DNA of 64,000 bases from assembly GCA_016712285.1 (NCBI GenBank), contig JADJRK010000001.1, positions 124,001 through 188,000 of the forward strand. Reading direction: 5' to 3'. Every line of letters begins with the position of its first letter. Position 1 is the first letter of the stretch. A program made the position numbers and the translations under genes. The stretch is from Planctomycetota bacterium (lineage in GTDB: Bacteria; Planctomycetota; UBA8742; UBA2392). Of the stretch, positions 10,101 through 17,426 are shown in pieces. The notes under the pieces were generated by a model that worked only from the letters and a program-made list of their open reading frames with translations, was not told where the DNA came from and searched no databases.

Positions 10101-10843
10101 CCAACCGCAAGACCAGCCTGCGCGTAGTCGGCACCACCAGCACCGAAGACCTGGAACGCATCGAATCCCAGGTCAGGCAGGCGATGCAGGGCGTGAAGTT
10201 TCCGCCCGGTTATTCGCAGGAACTTGGCGGGCGCTTCGGGCGCTTCGGGCAACAGTTCGACAGCCTTTGGACAAGCCTGATCTGGGCAGCCGTGCTGGTC
10301 TTTCTGGTGATGTGCTTCCTATTTGAAAGCGTGCTGAAACCGGTCTGCATTCTGATCGCGAGTGTGCCCGGCGCAATCTTTGGCGCGTTCGGCTTGCTGC
10401 AGCTGACCGGCACACCGGTGGACGGCATCGCGATGCTGGGGCTGCTAGTGCTCGTGGGCGTGGTGGTGAACAACGGCATCGTGATGGTGGACTTGATCAA
10501 TCGATTGCGGGCCGACGGCATGGAGCGCACGAAGGCGGTGGAGACGGCTGCGCGGCAGCGCCTGCGTCCGATCTTGCTGACCAGCCTGACGACGGTATTC
10601 GGTTTGATCCCGATGGCGCTGGGCGACGCGAAGTTTGTCGGCATGCCGTACTACCCGATGGGCCGCATGGTGCTGGGCGGCTTGCTGGCCAGCATGGTGT
10701 ACACGCTGCTGCTGGTGCCGGCGTGGTACACGATACTGGATGACATCGGCTTGACCGTGAAGGGCTGGATCACAGTCGTGTTCGGCACCCGCGCCCGAGG
10801 CGGCGGCGAAGGCGCAGCCACCGCTCCCGCGAGCGCCGAGTGA
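7109..10843 (+). CDS. RND-family efflux permease with a periplasmic PDZ insertion
   Basis: 1244 residues, longer than the roughly 1030-1050 usual for AcrB/HAE-type permeases. TM1 is near residues 22-45, TM2-6 near 370-550, TM7 near 610-630 and TM8-12 near 1055-1220, with two large periplasmic loops. The extra length in loop 2 contains a PDZ-like module (about 660-730, SAAERGRFKVGDFILRYNGRAV). The TM4 motif reads LLDNSIVVAEN and the TM10 motif VVNNGIVMVD, so the AcrB proton-relay Asp pair and Lys are only partly kept. A good ribosome-binding site (AAAAGGAAGC) precedes the ATG. No membrane-fusion protein or outer-membrane channel gene adjoins it. Substrate unknown. Confidence 0.9.
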   Translation: MSELWTPELARERHPILAFFARRPITVGVLLVAVAVLGAISMELMPVELLPAGIERKSISVSVDYNRAGGTVSPLVVERELTLIIEGELSTIPGISELSCTSRGDGSSFNMDFDADRNMDEAYAEVWAACERARLRLPATVGRIEVRRQRADSGSWPVAFVNFAWEDGTEDPHIKLEQVIQPHIEAVEGVASVNFFGTYRKFVVVDLDPEKVRAYGVDIADLLQRLRGDNFRAPAGKVTVEEGSGDGARHDREVYLVADSRFANIQQIERIPVRPGLELADITRHGAGEAGPHRGVYETYSVSTYVRVNRQRGATAMIFKTGESNTVQVGDRVEASLAELKNNPELEGFTSRVAWNQGQSIKESIENLLWTLFWGGVLAFFVMLVFLKSWRLSLMIALSIPLSMTMALAVMYFFDQTINLMVLMGFTLAAGMLLDNSIVVAENVFRRHSLGEQSYAAAVRGAGEVGLALVLATSTTVIVFITVVFMLDDEMLSFFMGKIGMPVCLSLGFSILLAIGVIPMTMYRTGLLQAEKTSRFRRWFAGLRTKLAAQWAKPLPARVAAAPLIVCWEFAALFVGRNATGLPGSPIMDRLSVWYERLVRRMMPARWFVTLGVLGLTIGGVFLLMALQERTDQNQGNRDSIQLRMGFDNGSDIMITKHALQIIGIEKDSAAERGRFKVGDFILRYNGRAVESLEDLHRLERDTPRGANVPVDVARGKMTGTLEVEPGPMGIQGEMQDTEPLRDAIWTTYVFDVEDILLGRDDAAAKREQAVAAGMSAEQAKTQFGRTPAEAKEEFGIETMSVSFSAGRAQFWIYLDAARVAEANDIYKRMMAALPERAGVDIRGEFSGSTTSEVSVRINGPDTERLLALAEEVIVRLSGVEGLEGLRVDTEEGLDEVTIAVDRQRAAAFGVDPSVLSQVMGFQLSGTQLRDYQRGEALLPLRVRFAPPEDESGNPRDPSLSDVAETRIAGTSGGSVAAKAVTETSGLATSQVGEIRRTNRKTSLRVVGTTSTEDLERIESQVRQAMQGVKFPPGYSQELGGRFGRFGQQFDSLWTSLIWAAVLVFLVMCFLFESVLKPVCILIASVPGAIFGAFGLLQLTGTPVDGIAMLGLLVLVGVVVNNGIVMVDLINRLRADGMERTKAVETAARQRLRPILLTSLTTVFGLIPMALGDAKFVGMPYYPMGRMVLGGLLASMVYTLLLVPAWYTILDDIGLTVKGWITVVFGTRARGGGEGAATAPASAE
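10791..10830 (+). repeat. Direct repeat copy A (end of RND gene)
   Basis: About 40 bp, centred on GGCGGCGGCGAAGGCGCAG, recurs with about six mismatches at 12318-12357. This copy lies inside the last codons of the RND gene; the other lies just past the lipoprotein stop. The two bracket the hairpin array and the lipoprotein gene. Confidence 0.75.
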
Positions 10844-10926
10844 AAGCTGCAATTCTTGAGAGAGCACCTACCCTCTCGCGGCACCGCTCGGCAGTCGAGC
10901 GCTTGTCTTTGCACACATCAGAGGGT

Positions 10927-11209
10927 GCCGCGCTTGGCGCGGCTCGGTCGCCCGCGACGCGGGCTCTGAATCAATCGCCGCCTATACCTATGGTTCCGCG
11001 CGCCTTCGGCGCTTGTCACCATAGGCTACAGTCGCCTGGCCCGCTCTGCGGGCCGATAGCGCCGCCTTGGCGGCGCCACGAGTGTGGCTCTGGGGGTTCG
11101 CGCAGCGAACGAACCCGCGGAGCGCACTGCGATCCGCGGGAGGAGGCGCGTAGCGCCGAAGGAACCCCAGGTACGCGAAGGCAGAATGTCCCAAGCCCGC
11201 GTAGCGGGC
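10927..11209. repeat. Array of GC-rich perfect hairpins, mostly with 3-nt loops
   Basis: Between the RND stop and the lipoprotein gene, at least nine perfect inverted repeats follow one another: 10927-10943 (7 bp, loop TTG), 10950-10964 (6 bp), 10987-11025 (8 bp enclosing an inner 5-bp hairpin), 11038-11054 (7 bp), 11059-11076 (8 bp), 11096-11110 (6 bp), 11114-11140 (8 bp), 11145-11157 (5 bp) and 11195-11209 (6 bp). Loops are usually three bases. No convincing gene lies in 10844-11323, although several frames stay open because of the composition. The region could be a structured RNA, a set of cruciforms or a decayed repetitive element. Confidence 0.8.
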
Positions 11210-11323
11210 GACCTAGCCCCACGATTCTGATCTAACAATTGATGGGTGCTGTCGAGCGCTGGGATAGCGACCAGCAAAGCCCATTCGTTTGAACCAGCCA
11301 CACCCCGGCGCGTTACCAAGTGC

Positions 11324-12316
11324 ATGGGGCGCTGCACGATACTGATTTTGCTGTTGATGCTCGGGTGCGTGCCGATCGCCGCGCCAGAGCGAGACACGCA
11401 ACCCGTACTTGAAAGACCCCAGAATGCGACTGAGCCCGAGCCCGAGCCAAGCGCATCGTCAAGTGTTGTGTTGCGAGTATCGTTGAACTCGTCTACCCGG
11501 ACCGTGAGTTACTCGGCCCCCGGATTTGCTCTATCGATCGCGATGACCGATATCGAACTGTACTACCCTTGGGACGAGTCCGTACGGGTGGGCATCGTCG
11601 CCACAGCGATAGCGCTGCAACCGATGTTTCACGCCTGGTTCGTCTGTCTGGGCCCGGTCGATACGCTGCGTGTCGAATATGACGGCCCCGAGCTGGTGCC
11701 TTGGCGGAAGGCGCCGTGGGGGGCGGAGCGTATTCTGTACGGGGCGCTGTACACGGCACCTGGGCTTCCGGCTCGTACCGAACTGGAGTTCATTCGTGCG
11801 GCAGGGCTTGTACCGAAGAAAGTTCTTGAAGAGTTTCCACAACCTGGCGAGGGTCCGTTGCCAACGGTGGAGCGACCGAACCCCGAACCCGTGGTCGATT
11901 GGTGCGACCCGGATCCGATCTACACGAGACTGGTCCCGGAACGTCCTCCGGGCCCGGACGATCCAATCCACAGTGCCGGATTTCGTTCTCGCACTCTGGA
12001 GGTGGAATGGTTTCGGGCAATTCGCCGGCTTGAGATCAGGCCCAGCGACCGAGCCTTTGTCCGGCGCGTCACTATTTCGGAGGATTGTGCGGACGACCCG
12101 GAACATGCGGATCAAGCCGGACTGCGCGAAGCGATCAAGGGCGACGTCCATGCGTGGCTTGATGCCATGCGCGGTGTGATTCTGTTGAAAGTGAATTACT
12201 TGACTGAGGACAACGGTGGGATCGTGCCGCCAGGAGTCCGCGGGTTGATCAAGGACGTATTGAACGAAAGCGATTCGCGTCCTCCATTCATTGAAGTGGA
12301 CCTGATTCCGGATTAG
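11324..12316 (+). CDS. Putative lipoprotein of unknown function
   Basis: 330 residues from the ATG at 11324, chosen because it gives a lipoprotein signal (MGRCTILILLLMLGC, cleavage before Cys15). An ATG 26 codons upstream is in frame but would bury the signal. A Pro/Glu-rich linker follows (about 30-50), then a globular region with paired cysteines and many aromatics. No catalytic motif or family recognised. GC content looks lower than in neighbouring core genes. Together with the hairpin array it is bracketed by 40-bp direct repeats, suggesting acquired or rearranged DNA. No strong ribosome-binding site precedes the start, so the exact N-terminus is uncertain. Confidence 0.6.
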   Translation: MGRCTILILLLMLGCVPIAAPERDTQPVLERPQNATEPEPEPSASSSVVLRVSLNSSTRTVSYSAPGFALSIAMTDIELYYPWDESVRVGIVATAIALQPMFHAWFVCLGPVDTLRVEYDGPELVPWRKAPWGAERILYGALYTAPGLPARTELEFIRAAGLVPKKVLEEFPQPGEGPLPTVERPNPEPVVDWCDPDPIYTRLVPERPPGPDDPIHSAGFRSRTLEVEWFRAIRRLEIRPSDRAFVRRVTISEDCADDPEHADQAGLREAIKGDVHAWLDAMRGVILLKVNYLTEDNGGIVPPGVRGLIKDVLNESDSRPPFIEVDLIPD

Positions 12317-12317
12317 A

Positions 12318-12357
12318 GCGCTCGGGGCGGCGGCGAAGGCGCAGTTACAGCGCCCGC
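12318..12357 (+). repeat. Direct repeat copy B (after the lipoprotein stop)
   Basis: Partner of the 10791-10830 copy and starting two bases past the lipoprotein stop. A perfect 8-bp GC hairpin (12383-12403) follows; it has no T-run but may help end transcription. Confidence 0.75.
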
Positions 12358-12425
12358 ATGCATGGATTAAATGGCTGACCCGCACCCGGGTGCCTCCCGG
12401 GTGATGCAGGATTGGGGGTTGCCGC

Positions 12426-13349
12426 TCAGGCGGCGGTGCGAAGGCAGGTACCCCCGGAACCTGCCTGGCAGACCGCTGCGCGGGTTGCATGCCGGCGTGC
12501 ACGCACGGACTCACTGGTGACGATGCGGCGAAGCAGCGCCTCTTGCCTCGCCCGAAAGAGCCGCCGCTTTGCGGCTCGTGTTGCATTGCTGGTTTTCCCC
12601 CGGCTCCCCTGCGTTCCGCCGGGGGCAAACCCGAGAGGCGCCGCTTCGCGGCTGACTTCCGGTGCCAAGCGGCGGCGTAGACGATTGCGGCTACGCCATG
12701 GGCCAGAGTTCTCGCCCGACTTCGTGGCGCTTGCTGGCTCAGCCGTTGCAGCGACATCCGGCCCGGCGATCTTCTTGGCAGGCGCCGATTTGCGTTCGCT
12801 GCTTTCGTAGCGCTCGTAGATCTCGCCGATGCGTTCGTATGTTTCGCCGTCGGTGGCGCGGGCGCATGTGCGCCGTTTTGGCGCACTGTGGGTGCGCTTG
12901 CGCGGCTCGGTGGCCTTGAGCTTCTCGCACAGCTCGGCAAGCCGCTCATCGCTGGCACGGTGGCCGATTCGGCGCCAGTTGAGGTCGTTGTAGAACGGTG
13001 AAGCTTCGCCCAACTCGCTGATCGAGTCTTTCATGATCAGCAGTTCAAGCTGCTCGCGCATTTCCACCAGGATCCACCCGCGGGCTTCGGTGGTGAACAC
13101 CCGGTCCTGTTTGATCCTCAGCGGTACCTGCCGGGCCGACATGTCGCGGCAGGCTTGCGCCATGCGCCGGCGCTCGGCTGTAGAGGCGCGCAGGGTGGCT
13201 TTGACGCGCGCCAGCTCGGCTTCGACGCGTTCGCGCTCAAGTTGGAGTTTCATGCGGCGGGCAAGGCCGTCAGCCGGCCCAAGCGCCGCTGTCCATGTTG
13301 CGGGTGCGGGTGTGTCTGGTGGGAATGGCAGCTCAAACAAGGCCATCAT
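12426..13349 (-). CDS. Hypothetical coiled-coil protein with repeat-derived C-terminus
   Basis: 307 residues from the ATG at 13349, which has AAGGAA upstream; a GTG seven codons earlier is possible. The N-terminal part (about 1-120) is credible protein: a Pro-rich start, then a charged coiled coil (LARRMKLQLERERVEAELAR). A middle region has GETYERIGEIYERYE. The last roughly 110 codons are extremely Arg/Ala-rich and overlap GC hairpins (for example 12558-12577 and 12597-12625) like those at 10.9-11.2 kb. The original gene may therefore have ended earlier and now reads into repeat DNA. No family recognised. Confidence 0.4.
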   Translation of the reverse strand: MMALFELPFPPDTPAPATWTAALGPADGLARRMKLQLERERVEAELARVKATLRASTAERRRMAQACRDMSARQVPLRIKQDRVFTTEARGWILVEMREQLELLIMKDSISELGEASPFYNDLNWRRIGHRASDERLAELCEKLKATEPRKRTHSAPKRRTCARATDGETYERIGEIYERYESSERKSAPAKKIAGPDVAATAEPASATKSGENSGPWRSRNRLRRRLAPEVSREAAPLGFAPGGTQGSRGKTSNATRAAKRRLFRARQEALLRRIVTSESVRARRHATRAAVCQAGSGGTCLRTAA

Positions 13350-13383
13350 GGCTGGTTCCTTCAAGGGCACGACTTGCGCCCTT

Positions 13384-13985
13384 AACCACAGGAATCAGCG
13401 GACACAGGTCAGCACGGATTTGTGTCGGGCAAAGACCTGCTATCGCCGACAAACCCAGCCGCCAAGCCAGTTTGTGGGAGAAAAGTTTTCTGACAATTCC
13501 GGGGCAGGGCTGCCCTTCCCGGTCCTACGCGGCCAACTGCAACTGCTGGGAACCACGAAGGGCCACGAGGCGCCACTAAGGCCGAAAAAGTGTTTCTAGC
13601 GGATTCAAGCAGTTCTTTGTGGCTTCGTGTCTTTGTGTGCGGCTGCCGAAGAGCTGGAACAGCGAACTGCAACTACCGACCCACACCAAGACACAAAGGC
13701 ACAAAGAACTGCACTGGCACTACAACGAACCAGCACGGGCCACGAGGTCGTTGTAGTGGCACTTCTTGGCGCCTTGGCGTGAGACGCCCTGTGCCGCTCG
13801 TGATGGTTTCCCCCGCCCCTAACTGCAACTGCGTCACGCGAAGGCGCGAAGAGCGCGAAGGCCGCGAAGAACTGCAACCGCCTGACTGCCTCACGCCGAG
13901 GGTTGTTGTTCTTAATCACGAGTGAATACGGGTAAACACAGGTGTCATGACCTGGCCCAGCCGTGTGCACTTGTGTTCACCCGCC
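13384..13985. repeat. Cluster of degenerate CACGAAG/CACGGGTRAA-type tandem repeats in inverted pairs
   Basis: The roughly 815 bp between 13349 and selD holds no supported gene. It carries short tandem units such as ACCACAGG..ACACAGG (13384-13420), CCACGAAGGGCCACGAGG (13552-13570), CACAAAG units in both orientations (13611-13645, 13681-13710), an 11-bp inverted repeat (13718-13728/13748-13758), inverted GCGCCTTGGCG/CGCGAAGGCGCG units (13763-13783/13841-13860), and 13914-13947. The last matches the arms of the GxxExxY cassette (21370-21403) at about 27 of 33 positions and has a partial inverted partner at 13963-13983. It looks like several ORF-less relics of one repeat family. Confidence 0.7.
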
Positions 13986-14119
13986 TGCGGGCAGTAGCGC
14001 CCTTCGGCGCGCAGGCCCGTGGTTTCATTGCCTTTGGCGTTCTCTGCGGCGTGACTCCCGGCGTTGCCACGGCGACGGCGCTCAACGATTGCTTGCCATC
14101 CTGCCGGCCGCTCGGGAAT

Positions 14120-14148
14120 GTGACCGTTTCGCCCGTTGTTGGTATGCT
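14120..14148 (+). promoter_or_regulatory. Candidate selD promoter
   Basis: GTGACC (14120-14125) and TATGCT (14143-14148) are separated by 17 bp. The implied start site lies about ten bases before the selD ATG, leaving room for the AGGAG ribosome-binding site. Based on consensus similarity only. Confidence 0.35.
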
Positions 14149-14164
14149 GCACCCAGGAGAAATC

Positions 14165-15229
14165 ATGGCTGTTGAGCAGGCATCGGGCGAGAAACCACGT
14201 TTGACGCAACTGTCCCACGGCGCCGGCTGAGGCTGCAAGCTTTCAGCTAGCGACCTCGTGCAGGTGCTGAAGGGATTGCCAAAAGTGACGGACGCCAACG
14301 TGCTCGTGGGCACGGATTGGGCCGACGACGCGTGTGTGTATCGCATCAACGATGAGCAGGCGATTGTCCAGACGCTGGACTTCTTCACGCCGATCGTGGA
14401 CGACCCCTACACGTTCGGCCAGATTGCCGCCGCCAACGCCATCTCCGACATTTACGCCATGGGCGCCAAGCCGCTGTTCGCGCTGAACATCGTCGGCTTT
14501 CCGCTCGCGCAGCTTGGGCACGACGTGCTGGCGCAGATTCTCAAGGGCGGAAGCGACAAGGCGCGCGAAGCCGGCATCTTCGTGACCGGCGGGCATTCCA
14601 TTGACGACGCCGAGCCCAAGTACGGCATGTGCGTCACCGGCATCGTGCATCCCGCCAAGATCATGTCCAACGCCGGCGCCAAGGTCGGCGACAAGCTGGT
14701 GCTGACCAAGCCCTTGGGCGTGGGCGTGTTGACGACGGCTGTGAAGCGGCAACTTCGCACCGAGGCGCAGATCGACGCCGCGATTCATTGCATGGCCGCT
14801 ATAAACAAACCCGGCGGCGATGCCATCGACGAAATCGGTGCGAACGCAGCCACCGACATCACTGGCTTTGGCTTGATAGGGCACCTGCGCGGCATTGCCG
14901 CTGCGAGTAACGTCGGCGTGAAGCTGCGTTTTGGTGCGCTGCCGATTCTGCCGGATGTGATGGACCTGATTGCCGCGGGCTGCTTTCCCGGCGGCACAAA
15001 GAAGAACTGGCTGCACTATGGGCAATGGGTCGATTACGCGCCTGGCTTGTCGCAGCACGAGCAGACGCTGGTGTGCGACGCGCAGACCAGCGGCGGCATG
15101 CTGATCAGCGTGCCCGCGGCCAAGTGCGATGCGCTGGTGGCCAGCCTGAAGCGCCATAACTCGCTGGCAAGCGCCGTGGTGGGGGATGTCGTCGCCGACC
15201 ACCCGGGGCGCATTGCCGTAGAGCGCTGA
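14165..15229 (+). CDS. selD: Selenophosphate synthase, itself a selenoprotein (in-frame UGA = Sec22)
   Basis: 354 residues. It makes selenophosphate from selenide and ATP for selenocysteine synthesis. The ATG at 14165 follows AGGAGA. The frame meets TGA at 14228-14230 exactly where SelD has its catalytic Cys/Sec: HGAG-U-GCKLS (E. coli HGAGCGCKIS), and continues intact to 15229. Sec22 and Lys25 are the catalytic pair. Downstream are VLVGTDWADDACVY, NAISDIYAMGAKPLFALN and the glycine-rich DITGFGLIGHLRG, giving normal family length. Start-calling at 14258 would remove the active site. Read-through needs SelA/SelB/SelC, not in this window. It is convergent with the next gene. Confidence 0.93.
14244..14269 (+). 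promoter_or_regulatory. Candidate bacterial SECIS hairpin in selD
   Basis: Thirteen bases after the UGA, a lower stem CAGC/GCTG and an upper stem ACCT/AGGT close a CGUGC loop. The loop G lies 28 nt past the UGA, within the distance usual for bacterial SECIS elements, and G is in the first two loop positions. Predicted by eye; a competing CTGCA/TGCAG pairing exists. Confidence 0.4.
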
Positions 15230-15274
15230 ACGGGTGAGGTTCACTCCCTTCCCCTGTCCCTGTCCACTTGCCCT

Positions 15275-15508
15275 TTATCGCGGCACTTCGAAGTTGTGGA
15301 ACTGAACTTCGGCCAGCGCGATTTCGAACTCCAGCAATGTGGTGTGCAGCGATGCGCCCAGGTGCGCAGCCGCCTGCCTGCCGGCAAATGGCGTGGCGCC
15401 GAGAATCGTGGCGCTTTGCGCGATGTCGTTCAGCATCTCGCGGATTTCTTCAAGCAGTTGCTGCGCGCGGGCGCTTTTGCGGCTGGCAGATGCGGGTGTG
15501 CGTTCCAT
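15275..15508 (-). CDS. Small helical protein (77 aa)
   Basis: The ATG at 15508 has a strong AAGGAG six bases upstream, which decides the start; the open frame continues 19 codons further up without such a site. The product begins with a short basic Ala/Ser-rich tail, then two amphipathic helices (QQLLEEIREMLNDIAQSATIL and an Ala/Leu/Glu-rich second helix ending in FHNFEVPR). No signal peptide, no cysteines, no known family. It is convergent with selD (45-bp gap) and follows the TPR gene on the same strand with 149 bp between, so it may have its own promoter. Confidence 0.6.
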   Translation of the reverse strand: MERTPASASRKSARAQQLLEEIREMLNDIAQSATILGATPFAGRQAAAHLGASLHTTLLEFEIALAEVQFHNFEVPR

Positions 15509-15657
15509 GGCGGCTCCTTGATCGTCGTGTGCAGGCCGTTTCCCGGCTGCGCGTGCAAGGTACACCGGCTATGCGACAACAATTGGCCCACGGGAAAGCA
15601 TTTCGGCCCCGGAAGGCGCCCCGGAATGCCCATGGAATGTGGCTTGGTGGGAAAGTG

Positions 15658-17064
15658 TCAGATTTTTCGGCGGATGATGGTTCCGCCCGATCTTGGCAGC
15701 GGAACTTCGCCCCGAAACCCGTCTATGACGGCGCGGATTTCGTCGGCAAGGACGCCGTCATAGTTTTCGACGGCCAGCGCCAATGCGTTTTCCGCATGCT
15801 GGGTTGCGTCGGCATATGCGCCGCGGCGTGCCAGCAGCGTTGCCAGCGCCAGCAGCAGGTCCGCCAGCGAGCGGTGTTCGGGCGCATCCTGCACCGCGAA
15901 CACGCCGTAGCTGAAGCTGCGTTCGGCTTCGACCTCGTCGCCGAGTTCTTCCTGCACGCGTCCAAGTTCGCGCCATGCGCCGGCGAGTGATTCGGGGTTG
16001 CCGACTTCCGACGCAAGCTGAATCGCGTCACGCGCGTAGCGCCGCGCCTCTTCCAGCATGCCCATGCGGCGATAGCAGGAGGACAGCCCCACCAGCGCCG
16101 AGCAGCATTGGGGCGTGTTGCCGATCTCGGCGTTCACCGCAAGGCTGCGCCGGTACAGGTCGGTCGCCCGCGCAAGGTCGCCGCGCACGTCGCGCTCGCG
16201 CCGCATCAGTGCCGCCGCCAGCGTGCTCAGCATGGCGGCTTCGTTCAGCCGGTCGCCGGTTTCACGCAGGATGGTCAGGGACTTCTCGAGCCACTCGACG
16301 GCGCCGTCGTGCTCGTTGTTGGCCATGCACGCGGCGCCAATCTGGCCGTAGCTGACGCCGATGGCGGCCTTGACGCCCAGCTTCTCGGCCAGCGCCAGCA
16401 CCGGCTCGTACATCTGCACGACGTCGGCGGTGGACAGGCCGCGGTCGATCACGGTGGCCAGGTTGCCCAGTGCACGCAATTGCAGGCGTTCGTTGTCGAT
16501 GGTCTGGGCCAGCCGCAGGGCCTCACGCAGGTCGGCTTCGGCGGCGTAGCTCTCGCGCACGTCGCGGTACAGCACGCCGCGCTCGATCAGGGCCGTGGCG
16601 CGCCGCGCGCGGTCGTTGGCGGCAAGCCGCACGGCGCGCGTCAGGGCGTCCAGCGCGGCATCGCGGCGGCCGATGAACCAGCGCAGCATGCCGCAGCTGA
16701 TCAGCGCGTCGGCCTGCGCGGCGGGTTGCGCGGCGGGGTGCCCGGCGATGCGCGCGTGCAGCTCGGCGGCGCTTTCGTTTTGGTACTCGCGCTCGGCAAA
16801 AGCGGCTGCGCGTTGCAGCCATGCCAGTTCGCGGCGCGCCAGCGTGTCGTTGAGTCGCGTCACGCCGGTTTGGGCATCGCGGGCGTGGTCGGCCAGCTCA
16901 AGGGCCATGGTGTCGATCGAGGTTTCGGGCAATGTTGCCTCGATGCACTCAAGCGCAAGTTCGTGCAGCCGGGCGCGTTCGCTGGGCATCTGCAACTGGT
17001 AAGCTGCGTCGCGCAACGACGCGTGCCGAAACAGGTAGACAAACTCGGCGCTTGGCAATTCCAT
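15658..17064 (-). CDS. TPR-repeat protein, probably a truncated AAA/TPR signalling protein
   Basis: 468 residues. The start reads FVYLFRHASLRDAAYQLQ..ERARLHELALE, which is the tail of the STAND/AAA ATPase module found in guanylate-cyclase- or kinase-type ATPase-TPR proteins (usually FRHALIRDAAY). The rest is a tetratricopeptide solenoid of about nine helical pairs (about 70-450). The ATPase core and any effector domain are missing, and upstream DNA is taken by the divergent rbfA gene 57 bp away. This looks like a 3' remnant or a free-standing TPR derivative. No ribosome-binding site is evident, so the real start is uncertain. Function: protein-protein interaction, partner unknown. Confidence 0.65.
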   Translation of the reverse strand: MELPSAEFVYLFRHASLRDAAYQLQMPSERARLHELALECIEATLPETSIDTMALELADHARDAQTGVTRLNDTLARRELAWLQRAAAFAEREYQNESAAELHARIAGHPAAQPAAQADALISCGMLRWFIGRRDAALDALTRAVRLAANDRARRATALIERGVLYRDVRESYAAEADLREALRLAQTIDNERLQLRALGNLATVIDRGLSTADVVQMYEPVLALAEKLGVKAAIGVSYGQIGAACMANNEHDGAVEWLEKSLTILRETGDRLNEAAMLSTLAAALMRRERDVRGDLARATDLYRRSLAVNAEIGNTPQCCSALVGLSSCYRRMGMLEEARRYARDAIQLASEVGNPESLAGAWRELGRVQEELGDEVEAERSFSYGVFAVQDAPEHRSLADLLLALATLLARRGAYADATQHAENALALAVENYDGVLADEIRAVIDGFRGEVPLPRSGGTIIRRKI

Positions 17065-17121
17065 GCGGGAAGATTATGCGGCGGGCATAGGGTTGCAACT
17101 CGCATGCGTTAGAATGGTGCT

Positions 17122-17421
17122 ATGGGCAAAGAGGGCAATATCCGACGGCCAGACCGCAAGGCGCTGCAACTCGCGCGGCAGGTGCAACGCGCGTTGACGT
17201 TTGCCTTGGCCGAAACCGGCAACGAGCTGTTGCTTACGGCCTACGTCGAAGAGGTGCAGCCGGCGCCCGACGCGACGCACATGCTGGTCAGCGTGCGCGG
17301 GCAGGGCGAGCCGATGGCGCTGCTGGGTGCCTTGCACGAACACACGGGCAGGTTGCGCACTGCCGTGGCTGAGGCGATCACGCGCCGCAAGGCACCCGAG
17401 CTGGCGTGGCAGATTGTTTAG
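17122..17421 (+). CDS. rbfA: Ribosome-binding factor A
   Basis: 99 residues, slightly short for RbfA (about 110-130) but matching its KH-like fold: a first helix (LQLARQVQRALTFALAE), strands LLLTAYVEEVQPAPD and THMLVSVRG, a helix GALHEHTGRLRTAVAEAI and a final strand APELAWQIV. RbfA assists late 30S maturation and cold adaptation. A TAGAAT box sits directly before the start, so the transcript may have a very short leader. It is convergent with sufT (5-bp gap). The usual neighbours (infB, truB) are absent. Confidence 0.75.
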   Translation: MGKEGNIRRPDRKALQLARQVQRALTFALAETGNELLLTAYVEEVQPAPDATHMLVSVRGQGEPMALLGALHEHTGRLRTAVAEAITRRKAPELAWQIV

Positions 17422-17426
17422 CGCGG

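Noticed and set aside
10988..11397. Open frames on both strands across the hairpin array
   Set aside because: They stay open because of GC-rich palindromes, lack ribosome-binding sites and have repeat-like, Arg/Ala-rich translations.
13350..14164. Protein-coding genes in the repeat cluster
   Set aside because: The open frames overlap each other on both strands, translate tandem repeats and lack start signals.
14228..14230. selD as a frameshifted pseudogene or sequencing error
   Set aside because: The TGA is at the exact catalytic Cys/Sec position, the frame is intact on both sides, and a good ribosome-binding site and SECIS-like hairpin are present.
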